From Chondrosia reniformis (lineage: Eukaryota; Porifera; Demospongiae; Chondrillida; Chondrillidae), in assembly GCA_947172415.1 (NCBI GenBank), contig OX359189.1, positions 4,354,501-4,418,500 on the forward strand: a stretch of 64,000 bases of DNA, written 5' to 3'. A model generated the notes under the pieces. It ran no database searches, was not told where the DNA came from, and saw only the letters and a program-made list of their open reading frames with translations. A program made the position numbers and the translations under genes. Numbering within the stretch: position 1 is the first letter of the stretch; each line of letters starts with the position of its first letter. This document shows positions 22,758 to 36,100 of this stretch, in pieces.

Positions 22758-22900
22758 GAAGAAGATGAAAGAAGGGAAAAGAAGGAAGAAAAGACTCCTG
22801 TATCTTCCTCTAAAGCTCTCTTTAGGTTTAGTTCCCCTATAGGCTCTTTTCACAAAATAGGCATATAGCATATAGGAAAATGGTACCTTAGATTTTTCAT

Positions 22901-23787
22901 ATAACTAGTAACTACAACTGGTAAATATAATTAGTAGATACAAATATTATACACAACTAGTACATACAACTAGTACATACAAATAGTACATACAGCTAGT
23001 ATATAAAACTAGTACATACAACTAGTTCATACAACTAGTAAATACAACTAGTTTCTAGTACATACAACTAGTACTTACAACTAGGACATACAACAATTAC
23101 ACACAACTAATGCGTACAACTAGCACATATAACTACATACAACTAGTACATACAATTAGTGCATACAACTAGTTACTAGTACAAACAACTAGAACATAAA
23201 ACTAGTACATACAACTAGTACATATAACAAGTACTTACAACAATTACACACAACTAATACCTACAACTACATACAAGTAGCAAATTGTACTAGAACATAC
23301 AACTAGTAAATACAGATTGTTTCTAGTACATACACCCATTAAATATAACTAGTACTAACAACTAGTAAATACAACTAGTACATCCAGCTAGTAAATAAAA
23401 CTAGTAAATAGAACTAGAACATACAAATAGTACATACAATTTGTACATACAATTAGTACATATATCTAGTTACTTGTACATTCAACTAGTACATAAAACT
23501 AGTAACTACAACTAGTAAATTTAACTAGTACACAAAAAATACGCACAACTAGTTCATACAAGTAGTATATATAACTGCATATAACTAGTACACACAGCTA
23601 GTATTTACAACTGGTACACATAACTAGTACATACAACAATTTCACACAACTAATACATACAACTAATACTTATAGCCAGTTACTAGTACAAACAACTAGT
23701 ACATACAGCTAGTACATGCAACCAGTACATATAACTAGTAAATACAACAATTTCACACAAATAGTACACACAACTAGTACTTACTAC
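22901..23787. repeat. 13-bp satellite, block L, last segment
   Basis: ACTAGTACATACA units, still with the block L marker (a 'cagattgtttct' interruption near 23310). It ends at ...CTTAC, the 3' junction of LINE copy 1. Confidence 0.92.
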
Positions 23788-26700
23788 TTGAGAAACAAAA
23801 GCCTTAACGGAGAACCTTGTTACTTCTTGCCTTAGTTTACTAAGGCAAGGAGTATCTGGCTTGGACAACCTCAGTCAGTTATGTTTTCCCTTCTTGGGTT
23901 TTTAGCCAGAAGCCTCGGCTTTGCCTCCTTCCAGCAGCAGCAGACAGGTGCACGTCGGGCCAAAGTTGACCATCATAATAGGAGGGAGTACCTCCACACA
24001 CCAATCCACCACTGCTTTCCAGAGGTCGACATGCAAGGACTGGGACAGGACTACTTATCGTCCAGGCCCCAATCCCTCAACAGATAGATGTCGCCTCAAT
24101 ATCCTCACAGCCGAACAGAGAACAGTTCTCTGTATGGCTCTCATCACTTCTACTGCACTTTTTGACAGCTTTGGAATTCCACTTAGGTCTTACAGGAGCG
24201 TGTCCACTGTCCCCAAAGCACCAATTATCATCGGGACTACCTTAATTCGGTAGCCCCTAAATTGTTTCCTCATATCAGTCGCCAGCTTCTGGTACTTTTG
24301 GAACTTCTCTTGCCATCTTCCATTAATATTGCTGTCAGTAGGAACTGACATTTCAATAATGTAGATGGACTTACATAGCCGATCCTCAACCACAAAGTCT
24401 GGCTTTCTTTCTGCCATTCCTTCATCTGTAAGGATGCTAGGATCCCACAAGATTTTGACAGACCTATTCTCATAGACTGGTTTTGCTTCTAGTTTGTACC
24501 AGGGCCCTTCCTGCTTGAATCCATATTCTTTCAACAATCTCCACAACACTATCAGTATTGCCCGGTCATGTCTCTCTTTGTAGAGAGAAAATCACTTGGG
24601 CTCACACATGTTTAGTATGTGTTTGACCGTTTCCAAAGGCTTGCCACATTCTCTGCACATTAGGAGGCTAGAATTCCTCAGAATCCTATTTCGGTACCAC
24701 CTAGTGTGCAACACATCATCTTGGGCTGCAAGAATCAGAGCCTCAGTTTGAGGTCTGAGTCTCCCCTCAGAAAGCCACACATAAGACTCCCTATATGTGA
24801 CTTCTCTGTGGTGTGAGCCCTGGTGAGACTTTTCGGCTAGGTTACTTTTTAACCTTTCAGTCTGAGCCTCTGGGAGCTCACGTGCCACTCTCCTCCATTC
24901 TCTTACACTATTTTGTGAGGGATCTGTCTTTAGCCACATTTCTGGTTCTAGTTCTATTCTGTGGCTTCCCAGTATCAATCTGGCTTCTTTCAAGACAGTC
25001 CTCCTCTGCTTTGAGCACTCCAGCCAATTTTGGTGTTTAACCACAACAGTTGTGAGTGGATCATTGGCAGTATGGAGGTATCTTGCCAGATTCACAACAG
25101 CCCTGTCGTGATCCAAAGGAAAACTACAGAGCCCTCTACCACCTTGAGAGCGAGGCAAGTTCACTCTCTCAATGGCAGAGTTATAGTGATGACACTGGTA
25201 CTTTCTCATGATCTTTCTTACCATTCGGTCCAGTTTTGGAAGCTCACTTTGTGTCCACCTCAAAACTGGGTAAGAGTATCTCAATAGAGAGACACACAAC
25301 ATGTTAGAGGCTTCTGCAGCATTCTGACCATTGAGGTGAGAGCCCCACACTTTGTGGAGTCTCCTCCTCAATTCATTGATCAAGCAAGCTTTGACCTTGC
25401 TGTCATCTACCTCAAACAGTTGTTCTAGCCCTAGGTACTTCTAAGTAGTACCTTTTTCAAGGCTCCTTATGGATTCTTCACTGCGTTCAGGGTTGTCTGG
25501 GCCAGCCAGAACTTTCCCCTTTGGCATATGAGCTGTTCCATACTTTCTCACTCCAAACCTCATGCCAATGGCATTTGAGGTTTTCTCCACACATTCCATG
25601 GCTTCCCTGATCTATCAGGCCCTCCAGCATATATCTTATGGTCATCCATGTACAACAAGTGTGACATGGTGTTCCTTTCCCCATTATGCCAGAGGGTATA
25701 TCCCTTGGTTCTGTTAACAACTTGGGATATGGGAGCTATGGCCAGACAAAAGAGGAGTGGCGATAAGGAGCCTCCTTGGAAGAGTCCCCTGTTATATTTA
25801 ACAGGGGTGCTCCTAACCACCTTCCCCGCTGTCCTCAACTCAAGCACAGGAGCCCAGTGTTTGGAGAAGAGCTCTATAGACCTTTGGATCCAACCTGGGC
25901 ACTTGATGGTTTTTAGCACCTTCATCACCCACTTGTGAGGGACTCTGTCATATGCCTTCTCATAATCGATCCATGCCACACTAAGTGGCTTGCCCATAAT
26001 TTTGGCATCTAGACCGATTGATTGATCCAGCAGTAGACAGTCCACACAGCCCCACCTCCCTTTCCTCATGGCTCGTTGAGCCATAGGCAAAAGATCATTA
26101 GTGTAGGTGTAAGTGAGTAATTCCGACCCAATGCATGCCGTGACAGCCTTGTACATTGTGTTGAGACACGCAATAGGTCGGTGGTTGGCCGCACTTTTCG
26201 GGTCACCCTTTTTGGGGATGAGTAGAGTGCGACCCCTTGTAAGCCAGTCTGGGACTGACAGATCTCCGCTCACCACCCTCCGTAGTACATCTGCCAAGGC
26301 AGACTGTGCAGAGAGGAGTGCTTTCCACCAAAAAGTGTGGATGTCATCCGGCCCAGGGGCTGACCAGCTTTTGGCCTTTTTCAAGGCTTTCCTCAGTTTT
26401 GTCTCATCAATGCTATCGGGACCTTCAGAGGAGGTTCTACCCACACTCTTTTTGGTTTCCTTTAGCCATTCGTTCGCCCCTGGGTCGTCTTTGTTGACCT
26501 TACCAACAGTACCTACAATCTTTGTCCAAAAGTCTCTTAATACCTCAATTGAGGGAGCTTCATTGGAGGTTGGAACATTACCATTTATCCGGAACTTTAG
26601 TTGGGTATTCCAAAGGTGGTTTTGTTCCTTAAATGTCCTGCGTTCAGCTGATCGTCACTCTTGTAGGGTCCAGACCCTGAGTTTCCCCAGTGTCTGTTCC

Positions 26701-27226
26701 CGAACTCTGATCAGCAAATTCAGATTTAATGAATGGAACTCCCTCCTAAGCTTTCTTCGGAGTACTTTCTGGCATTTGGTCATAGGATTATTACTCTATT
26801 GACGCGCAATTTCCACATCCAACCAGGCAAGCAGTCTTCTAAACCTAAGGCCTTTGCCCTTTCTGTCACTTTTGTGACCTCCCTGTCTCTTACTACTCTT
26901 TTGATTGTCTGATTTCCTTCCCTGGTTGCATGGCTGCGATTCGTTGGTTGTTTTTCCCCTCACAGCCATAGCAACTGAGAAGACCAGTCAGTTAAGGTGC
27001 CAGGCCGATCTAGGGCCTTCCTGCCACTCTTTCTCCACCCAATCATTGACCTCCTGAAGCAGTGCCGCATCAACATGGTTAAACCGCACCGCCCCACAGG
27101 GTTTTCTATCAGCAAAATCTCCAGGTTTCTTATGGAGACAGGCATCTTTTGCTTTGCCTAAAAGTTGCATCATATGATCATTGCCACTTTTCCTGGGACT
27201 GGGATGATCATGTGTGGGAGTTTCAA
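23788..27226 (-). mobile_element. R4/Dong-like REL LINE, copy 1 (5'-truncated)
   Basis: 3.4 kb on the minus strand, homologous to copies 2 and 3. The 3' end (left) reads TTGAGAAAC on plus and has the family 3' UTR hairpin at 23826-23849 (CTTGCCTTAGT with ACTAAGGCAAG). The 5' end breaks off after GAGTTTCAA at 27226, inside the region corresponding to the N-terminal part of the ORF, so about 900 bp are missing. No target duplication is visible. The left flank is satellite subfamily L and the right flank is subfamily R. Confidence 0.88.
24055..27226 (-). pseudogene. LINE ORF, copy 1: RT and REL endonuclease, inactivated
   Basis: Encodes the family RT (SAPGPDDIHTFWWKAL block, YMDD motif present), CCHC knuckle and C-terminal PD-(D/E)XK endonuclease, but in broken frames. 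Visible lesions are a nonsense TGA at 24592-24594 just after the zinc knuckle, a TAG near 25440, a 1-bp deletion near 25613 (GATCTATC where copy 3 has GAGTTTATC) and a TAG near 26796 shared with copy 2. The N-terminal repeat domain is lost with the 5' end. Dead copy. Confidence 0.85.
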
Positions 27227-27231
27227 TATAG

Positions 27232-30200
27232 AGTTAAACTTATATAACTAGTTCATACAACTAGTACATCAAACCGGTACATACAACTAGTACTAATAAC
27301 CTGTAACGAATACATACAACTAGTAGATTAACCTAGTATATACAAATAGTACTTACATCTACTTCATACAAATTGTACATAACACTAGTACATAAACCTA
27401 GAAATACAACTAGTACATAGAACTAGTACATAGAAGGACTACATAAAACAGATACATACAACTAGTACATGCAACTAGTACGTACATCGATTACGTACAA
27501 TTTGTACTACGACTAGTTCATATAACAAGTATATAGAACTCAAACATAGAACTAGTATATTCAAATAGAATATACAATTAGTAAATTTAACTAGTACTAG
27601 TATATAAACTAATACATTGAACTAGTACATACACCTAGCAACGAGTACATACAACTATATAATACCTACAACTTGTTCATACAACTAGTAACAAGTACAT
27701 ACAACTAGTATTTGGAAAATACAAGTAGCAACGAGTCCATACAATTAGTACCTAAAACTAGTTCTAGTACAAACAACTGGTAAAGTACATACAATTCGTA
27801 CATACAACTAATACATATAACTAGTACATACAACAATTACCAACAACTTGTCCATACATCTAATACATATAATTAGATCATACAACCAGTACGTACAACT
27901 AGTGTTAAGCACATACAACTAGTACTTCCTTAGTATAACTAGTATTAGAACCTACAACTAGAACATACAAATAGTCCTTACAACTAGTATATACAACCAA
28001 CAGGTCCAACTAGCACATATAACTGGTCCACACAACTACTATATATAACTAATACATGTAAATAGTACATACATCTAGTGCATACAACTAGTACATACAT
28101 TTAGTACATAAAACTAGTGCTTACAACTACAAACTAGAAAATAAAACTAGTACTTACAACTAAACCATACAACTACCACATATAACTAGTACACACATGT
28201 AGTACACACAACTAGTACATACAACTAGTACATATAACTAATTCATACAACTAATAATTAAAACATATAACTAGTACATACACCTAGTAAATACAACTAG
28301 TACATACAACCTGTACATACAACTGATTCATTTCTAGTGCATACAACTAGTACATAAAACTAGTTTCTAGTACATACGACTAGTACCTTCCTAGTACCTA
28401 GTATAACTGGTACAAGAATCTACAACAAGAACATAAAACTAGTACATACAACTAGTATATACTAATACAACTAGAACACACAACTAGTTTATACAATTTG
28501 TACATAAAACTACTACATACAACTACCACATACAACTAGTACCTACAACTAGTAAATATAGCTAGTACTAGTCCATACAACTAGTGAATACAACTAGTAC
28601 TTGCAACTAGAACATATAACTAGTACACACACCTACTACATATAACTAATACATAAAAATTTAACTAGTACATATACATTGTACATACGCATATTACATA
28701 TAAGTAGTCCATAAAACTAGTACCTACAACTACAACCTAGTACATATAACTAGTTCATACAACTAATAATTAGAACATATAACTAGTACATACTTCTAAT
28801 AAATGCAACTAGTAAATACATCTAATACATACAACTAGTACATATAACTAGTTCACACAACTACTACATATAGCCAGTACATATAAATAGTACATACATC
28901 TAGTACATACAACTAGTACATACAACTAGAACATAGAACTAATAAACACAACTAGAACATAAAACTAGTACAGAGCTAGTACAAACAACTAGTGCATACA
29001 ACTAGTACATACAATAGTACATACAACTGCCACATACAGCTAGTACATACAACTAGCACCTACAACTAGTAAATATAGCTATATAGTAATAGTACATACA
29101 ACTATATAGTACGTGCAATTAGCACATACAACAAGTATATACATACAGCTAGTACATACACATATAATTAGTAAGTACAACTAGTATATACGTATAACTA
29201 GTACATACAACTACTACATATATCTAGTACATAAAACTAGTACATATATCTAGTACATACAAATATAACGAGTTCATATAAGTAGTTCATACAACTAGTA
29301 CATACAACTAGTACTTATAAATAGTATATACAACTAGTACATACATCAATTAAACTCAACTAGTACAAAAAACTACTACATACAATTGGTACATATAAAT
29401 AGTACAAACAACTAATACATACAACTAGTATCTCGTACATACAACTAGTACCCACCTAGTAACTAGTATAACTAGTCCTGGAACCTACAACTAGTATATA
29501 CAACTAGTACATACATCAAGTGCATACAATTAGTACACATAAATAGTACACACAACTAGTACATACAACTAGTGTATACAACTGGTACATATAAATAATA
29601 AATACAACTAAAACATAGCTAGTACAAACAACTAGTGTACATACAACTGGTTCATATCTAGTACACACAACTAGTACATACAACTAGTAAATATAACTAG
29701 TGCTAGTGCATAGAACTAGTGTATACAACTAGTTCATAAAATTAGTACATACAACTAGTACATGCAACTAGTACATACAACTAGTACATACAACTAGTAC
29801 ACCTACATATAACTAGTACTATTACAAAAACATATAACTAGTACATACACATATAACTGGTACTTATAAATAGTACATACACATAGTACATACGAATAGT
29901 ACATAGGAATATTACATATAACTAGAAACTAGTACATACAAGTATTTCATAGAATGAGTACATAATACTAGAACGTACAACTTGTATATACAACTAGTAG
30001 ATAGCTACTACATACCACTGTTATATACGTACAACTAATACATACAACTCGCACATAACTAGTACATATAACTAGTACATACAACTAGTATCTCATACAA
30101 ACAACCAGTATCTAGTACAAACAACTAGTGCCTACCTAAGTCCTATTATAACTAGTATTTGAACCTATATTTAGAACATACAACTCATACATACATACAT

Positions 30201-32499
30201 ACAACTATTACTTACTTCTAGTACATATAAATAGAACTTGAACCTAGTATATACAACTAGTACATGCAATTAGTACATGCAACCAATAAATACAACTAGT
30301 ACATACAACTACCACTTACAACTAGTAAATACAACTAGCACCTACACCGAGTAAATATAACTAGTAATAGTACATACAAATAGTACATGCAATTAGTACA
30401 TGCAACCAGTACATACAGCAACCAAATACAAGTAGTACATATACCTGGTTCATACACATATAAATAGTACATATAAATAGTATGTACAACTAGTGCAAAT
30501 AACTAGTACATACAACTAGTACATATATCTAATACATACAAATATAACGAATACATATAAGTAGTACATATAACAATTGCACACAAGTCCATTTAACTAG
30601 TACATACAACTAGTATCTAGTATATACAACTAGTACCTACCTAGTACCTAATATAACTAGTATTAGAATCTACACAACTAGTACATACAACTAGTACATA
30701 TAACTAGTATATATAGCTACTATATATGAATAGTACTTATACACATAACTAGTACATAACAATAGTACATACAACAAGTACAAAAACTTAGTTCCTTCCT
30801 AATACCTAGTATAACTTGTATTGGAACCTACAACTAGTTCAAACGACAAGTACATACAACTAGTACATACAATTAGTCACTTGTACATACAATTAGTCAC
30901 TTGTACATACAACTAGTACATATAACTGGTAAATATAATTGGCACATATAACTAGTACATATAAATAGTACATACAACTACTACATAAAGCTAGTATATA
31001 CAACTAGTATCTAGTACATACAACTACAACCTATCTAGTATCTAGTATAACAAGTACATGAACCAACAACTAGTACATACACATAGTACATACAACTAGT
31101 ACATACTACTAGTGTGTCCAACTAGAAACTAGTACATACTACTAGTTCATAGAACGAGTACATAATACTAAAACATACAACTTGTATATGCAACTAGTAC
31201 ATAGCTAATATTTATGACTAGTAGATACATACAACTAGTACGTACAACTGGTACATAACTATTACATACAATTAGTGCATTCCACTAGTACAAACAATTC
31301 GAACAAACAACTACTACATACAACTTCTACATACAACTAGTATCCACAACTAGTAAATGTAACTAGGACTAGTACATAAAACTCGTGCATACAACTAATA
31401 CATGCTACTAGTACATACAACTAGTACATACCAAATAATACACACAACTAGAACATGCAATTAGTACTTGCAACTATGACATTCAACTAGTTCATAGACC
31501 GAGAACATAATACTGGAATGTATATCTTGTATACACAACTTGTATATAGCTACTACATACAACTAGTTCATACATAAAACTAGTGCATCCAACTCGTACA
31601 TAACTAGTACCTACAACTAGTAAATATAACTAGTACTAGTACATAAAACTAGTACATGCAACTAGTACATCAAAATACTACACACCACTAGTACATACAA
31701 CTAGTCCATACTACTAGTACAAACAACTAGGACATATATAAAACTAGTACATTCATCTACTACATATGACTAGTACATACACATATACCTAGAAATTATA
31801 AATAGTTCATACAACTAGTGCATACAGCTAGTGCATACAACTAGTAGAGATAACTAGTACACAAGCATATAACTAGTACATACACATATAACTGGTGCTT
31901 ATAAATAGTACATACACATAGCACATGCACCTAGTCCATACAAGTAGTACATACAACTAGAAACTAGTATATACAACCAGCTCATAGAACGAGTACATAA
32001 TACTAGAACGTACAAATTGTATATACAAGTAGTACATAGCTACTACATACAAGTAATAGCAACTAGGACATATAAATAGTACATTCACCTACTACATATA
32101 ACTAGTAAATACACATATATCCAATTATTATAAATAGTACGTGCAACTAGAACATACACCTAGTTCATAAAACTAGTACATACAACTAGTACATACAACA
32201 AGTACCTTCCTAGTACCAAGTATAACTAGTACAAGAACCTACAACTAGTACATTCAACTAGTACATACAACTAGAACATACAACTAGTATATACATACAA
32301 CTAGTACATATAACTAGTACACACACCTACTCTATACATATAACTAATACATAAAAATATAACTAGTACATATAAATAGTACAAACACCTACTACATATA
32401 ACTAATACATAAAAATATAACTAGTACATGTAAATAGTACAAACACCTACTACATATAACAGATAAAAATATAACTAGTACATATAAATAATACAAACA
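27232..32499. repeat. 13-bp satellite, block R, first segment
   Basis: ACTAGTACATACA units of a different subfamily: the 'cagattgtt' marker is absent and a recurrent 'cctagtacctagtataactagta..agaacctac' marker appears every several hundred bases. Large parts are duplicated at 43.06-47.2 kb and 48.2-49.3 kb. No gene is recognisable in 5.2 kb. Confidence 0.93.
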
Positions 32500-33180
32500 G
32501 GGGACCCTTTAATAGAGTTCGGCAGCCATTTTAGGGGTTGCCCCCCACTATTGTTTTCATAATGCGATTTATGTATGGCTTCATGTTACGGATATTTATA
32601 TATTTATACATAAATATATATATAATACGAGTTCATACGCAACTATTAAAACACATTTTATAGGTCGATAGATGTATAATACGAGTTCATACGCAACTAT
32701 TGTAACACTTAAGTTATACGTCAATACATCGTTTTTGCAAATGGTGGCATTCAGGAAGCTTTAGTTAACGAAGCTATTCTGTCGCTATTTATAATTTTTA
32801 GGACACTTAAGCGTCCTCAATTGTTAGGATTAAGAGTAATATGTCAAAGCCCAACGATGCGGTCAAGTAGTTCGAGTAAGTTTTTAAACTCGAACTACTT
32901 GTTATCCTAGGAACAGTCTACGGTACAGATTCACAGCCTATATGTTTGAAATCGGCAGCCATTTTAACTTGGACATAAGTCGTAGAACTTCCGGGACACT
33001 TTTATCGAGTTTGGCGGCCATTTTTATCCTAGGAACGGTCTTTGGTACGCTTTCATAGCCCCTATTTTAGAAATTTGTAGCTAATTGTAACTCAGAGATA
33101 GGTCTTAGAGCTTCAGGGACCCTTTAATCAAATTTTGCGGGCATTTTTAACCTAGAAACAGTCTTTGGTACGCTATTTCA
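32500..33180. mobile_element. Hairpin-ended unclassified repeat in a 122-bp minisatellite, copy A
   Basis: Outer sequence is a tandem repeat of about 122 bp (CCTAGGAACNGTCTTYGGTA ... GGCNGCCATTTTTA; unit starts near 32906, 33028 and 33151). Inside one unit, at CCATTTTA^TCCTAGG, sits an insertion of about 360 bp starting GGGG.TGCCCCCC and TATTGTTTTCA and ending in an inverted repeat (AAGTAGTTCGAGT / ACTCGAACTACTT). It also contains two direct copies of ATACGAGTTCATACGCAACT and the palindrome AGGACACTTAAGCGTCCT. No coding capacity, not assigned to a known superfamily. Confidence 0.6.
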
Positions 33181-36100
33181 TATAATTTGTACTTACAATT
33201 AGTACCTATGACTAGAACATTCACATATAACTGGTACATATAAATACAACAAGTACTTCAAACTAGACCTCCAACTATTACAACTACTGAATATATCTAG
33301 TACTAGTACTAGTACATACAACTAGTTCATAAAACTAGTACCTACAACTAGTAAATATTACAAGTACTAGTACATATTAGAACTAGCACATGCAACTAGT
33401 GCATAACTAATACATACAGTTAATAGATACAACTAGTACACACAACTAGTACATACCACTAGTTTATACAACTAATACACACAACTAGTATATAACCAGT
33501 ACATACAACTAGTATATAAAAATTAGTTCATACAATTAGAACATACAACTATTACATACAACTAGTACATACTACTAGTTAATAGAACGAGTACATAATA
33601 CTAGAACATACAACTTGTATATGCAATTAGTACATAGCTAATACTTATGACTAGTAGATACATACAACTAGTACGCACAACTGGTACATAACTATTACAT
33701 ACAATTAGTACAAACAATTCAAACAAACAACTACTACGTACAACTACTACATACACTAGGACATACAACTAATACCTACAAGTGGTAAATATAACTTGTA
33801 CTACTACATACAACTAGTTCCTACAACTATAACATTCAACTAGTACAGACAACTTGTACGTACAACTAGTAAATATAACCAGTGCTAGTATGTACAACTA
33901 GTACATAAAACTACTGCCTACAGTTAGTATATATTAACTTTACTTGTACATTCCACTAGTTAATCCTACCAGTACATACAACTTTAACATACTACTAGTA
34001 CATACCTAGTACATACAGCTAGTACATAACTAGTACATATAAGTAGCACATTCAACTAGGACATAAAATTAGTTCATATAACTAATACATAACTAGTACA
34101 TACAATTAGTGCATTGAAATAGTTCAAACAATAAGTACATACAAATAGTTCATACAACTAGTACATACAACTAGACTATACAACTATTAACTAGTACATA
34201 CAACTAGGATATACAACTATTATATACAGTTAGTACATGCAATTATTACATTCGATTAGTACCTATAAGTAGTACCTACAAATATTTAATATAACTAGAA
34301 CTTGTACATTCAACTAATACCTACTTAATATCTGGTATTACTAGTACTAGAAACCTACAACTAGTACACATAACTAGTACATACACATAGTACTTACAAC
34401 TAGTACATACTATTAGTACAAACAACTAATACATACAAGTAGTACATTCAATTAGGACATACAAGTAGTAAATACAACTAGGACATACAACTAGTACATA
34501 CAACAAGTACATACACCTAGTATATAACTAGTCCATACAGGTGTTACATACAACTAGTTCATACAATTAAAACATACAACTACTACATACAACTAGTACA
34601 TAACTAGTTCTTACAGCTAGTACATACAACTAGTACATACAATTAGTACATACAATGATAACATTCCTCAAGTCCATGCAACTAGTACCTACAACTAGTA
34701 AATATAACTAGTACTAGAACTTACAAATAGTACATTTAAAAGTATATACAAATAGTACATACAACTAGTACATATACCTAGTAGAAACCACTACTACGTA
34801 TAACTAGTGTATACACTTACAACTAGCCCATATGAATAATACATACCATAGTGCATATAACTAGTGCATACCGCTAGTTCATACAACTAGCAAATACAAC
34901 TAGTACCTATGACTATAACATACACATATACCCAGTACAAATATATAGTCCATACAACTAGTACATTAAACTTGAATTCCTACTATGACGTATAATTATT
35001 TCACACAATTAGTACATACATCTAGTACATACGAGTTCATAAAATTAGTGCTACGACTAGTACATACAACTAGTACATACAACCAGTACAAACAACTAGT
35101 AAATATAACTGGTAAATATAACTAATATATATAACTTGTACTAGTACATACAACTAGCAAATATAACGATTAAATATTACTTGTACTAGAACTTATTACT
35201 AGTTGATAAAACTAGCACATACAACTAGTACATACAACTGGTATACGACTAATACATACAACTAGTATATGCAATTAGTACTTACAACAAGTACCTACTT
35301 AGTACCTACTTTTACTAGTACTAGAACCTACAACTAGTACCTATAAATAGTACCCAACTAGTACATATAACTAGTACATACAACTAGTACATACAATTAT
35401 TACATACAAATAGTACATACAATTAGTACATACAACTAGTACACAGAACTGGTACTTAGAACTAGTTCATATAACTAGTACATAACTAGTACATACAATT
35501 AATACATAGAACTAGTTCAAACAATGAGAACATAAAGCTACTACACAAAACTAATACCTATAATTAGTAAATATAGCTTGCACTTGTACCTACAAATATT
35601 ACCACTACTAGTAAATGCAACTAGTTATTAGACCTAGTACATGCATCTAGTGCATAGCTAATACATACAGTTAATACTTACCACTAGTACACACAACTAG
35701 TACATACAACTAAAATATACAACTAATACACACAACTAGTATATAACAAGTACATACAACTAGTACATAAAACTAGTTCATACACTTAGAACATACAACT
35801 ACTACACATTATTAGAACGTACTACTAATACTTACAAGTAATAAATATAACTAATACTAGTACATACAACTAGTTCATACAACTATTACATTCAACTATT
35901 ACATACAACTAGTACCTACAACTAGTAAATATAACCAGTGCTAGTATGTACAAGTAGTACATACAACTAGTTCCTACTGTTAGTAAATATTACTAGTACT
36001 AGTACATACCACTAGTTAATACTACTAGTACATACAGCTAGTACATACAGCTAGTACATAACTAGTACATACAACTGGTACATAAAAATATAAATATAAT

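Larger units (their letters stand above)
21279..22900 (+). mobile_element. Decayed Penelope-like retroelement with hammerhead ribozyme
   Basis: The plus strand carries in order: RT fragments with the G-I/Y-PMGTDCAP..ANLFLF signature (about 21400-21470), a 410-bp foreign insertion (21627-22036), the RT C-terminal region (LDLDITI...NQF, VYDKREDF, QLIRYSRICSDF), a short tail reading to about 22450, and a 3' region with a complete hammerhead motif (22701-22757). Hammerhead ribozymes are a known feature of Penelope-like elements, so the RNA motif and the RT remnant support each other. The element is inserted in satellite block L. Its 5' part is missing, the YxDD region is deleted and the GIY-YIG endonuclease is not found here. 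Confidence 0.75.

Noticed and set aside
22605..22871. 88-residue minus-strand ORF over the PLE 3' region
   Set aside because: Low-complexity Phe-rich translation of a purine-rich stretch antisense to the hammerhead. Not a gene.
26113..26802. 229-residue plus-strand ORF antisense to the LINE RT, also present at 41025-41714 and in part at 61792-62343
   Set aside because: Its recurrence follows simply from the three homologous LINE copies. The minus-strand frame carries the RT motifs, so this is a shadow.
32864..32910. Helitron 3' end (hairpin followed by CTAG)
   Set aside because: The CTAG belongs to the surrounding 122-bp minisatellite unit (TCCTAGG) and is absent after the same hairpin at 22036. 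No 5' TC start or A/T target logic.
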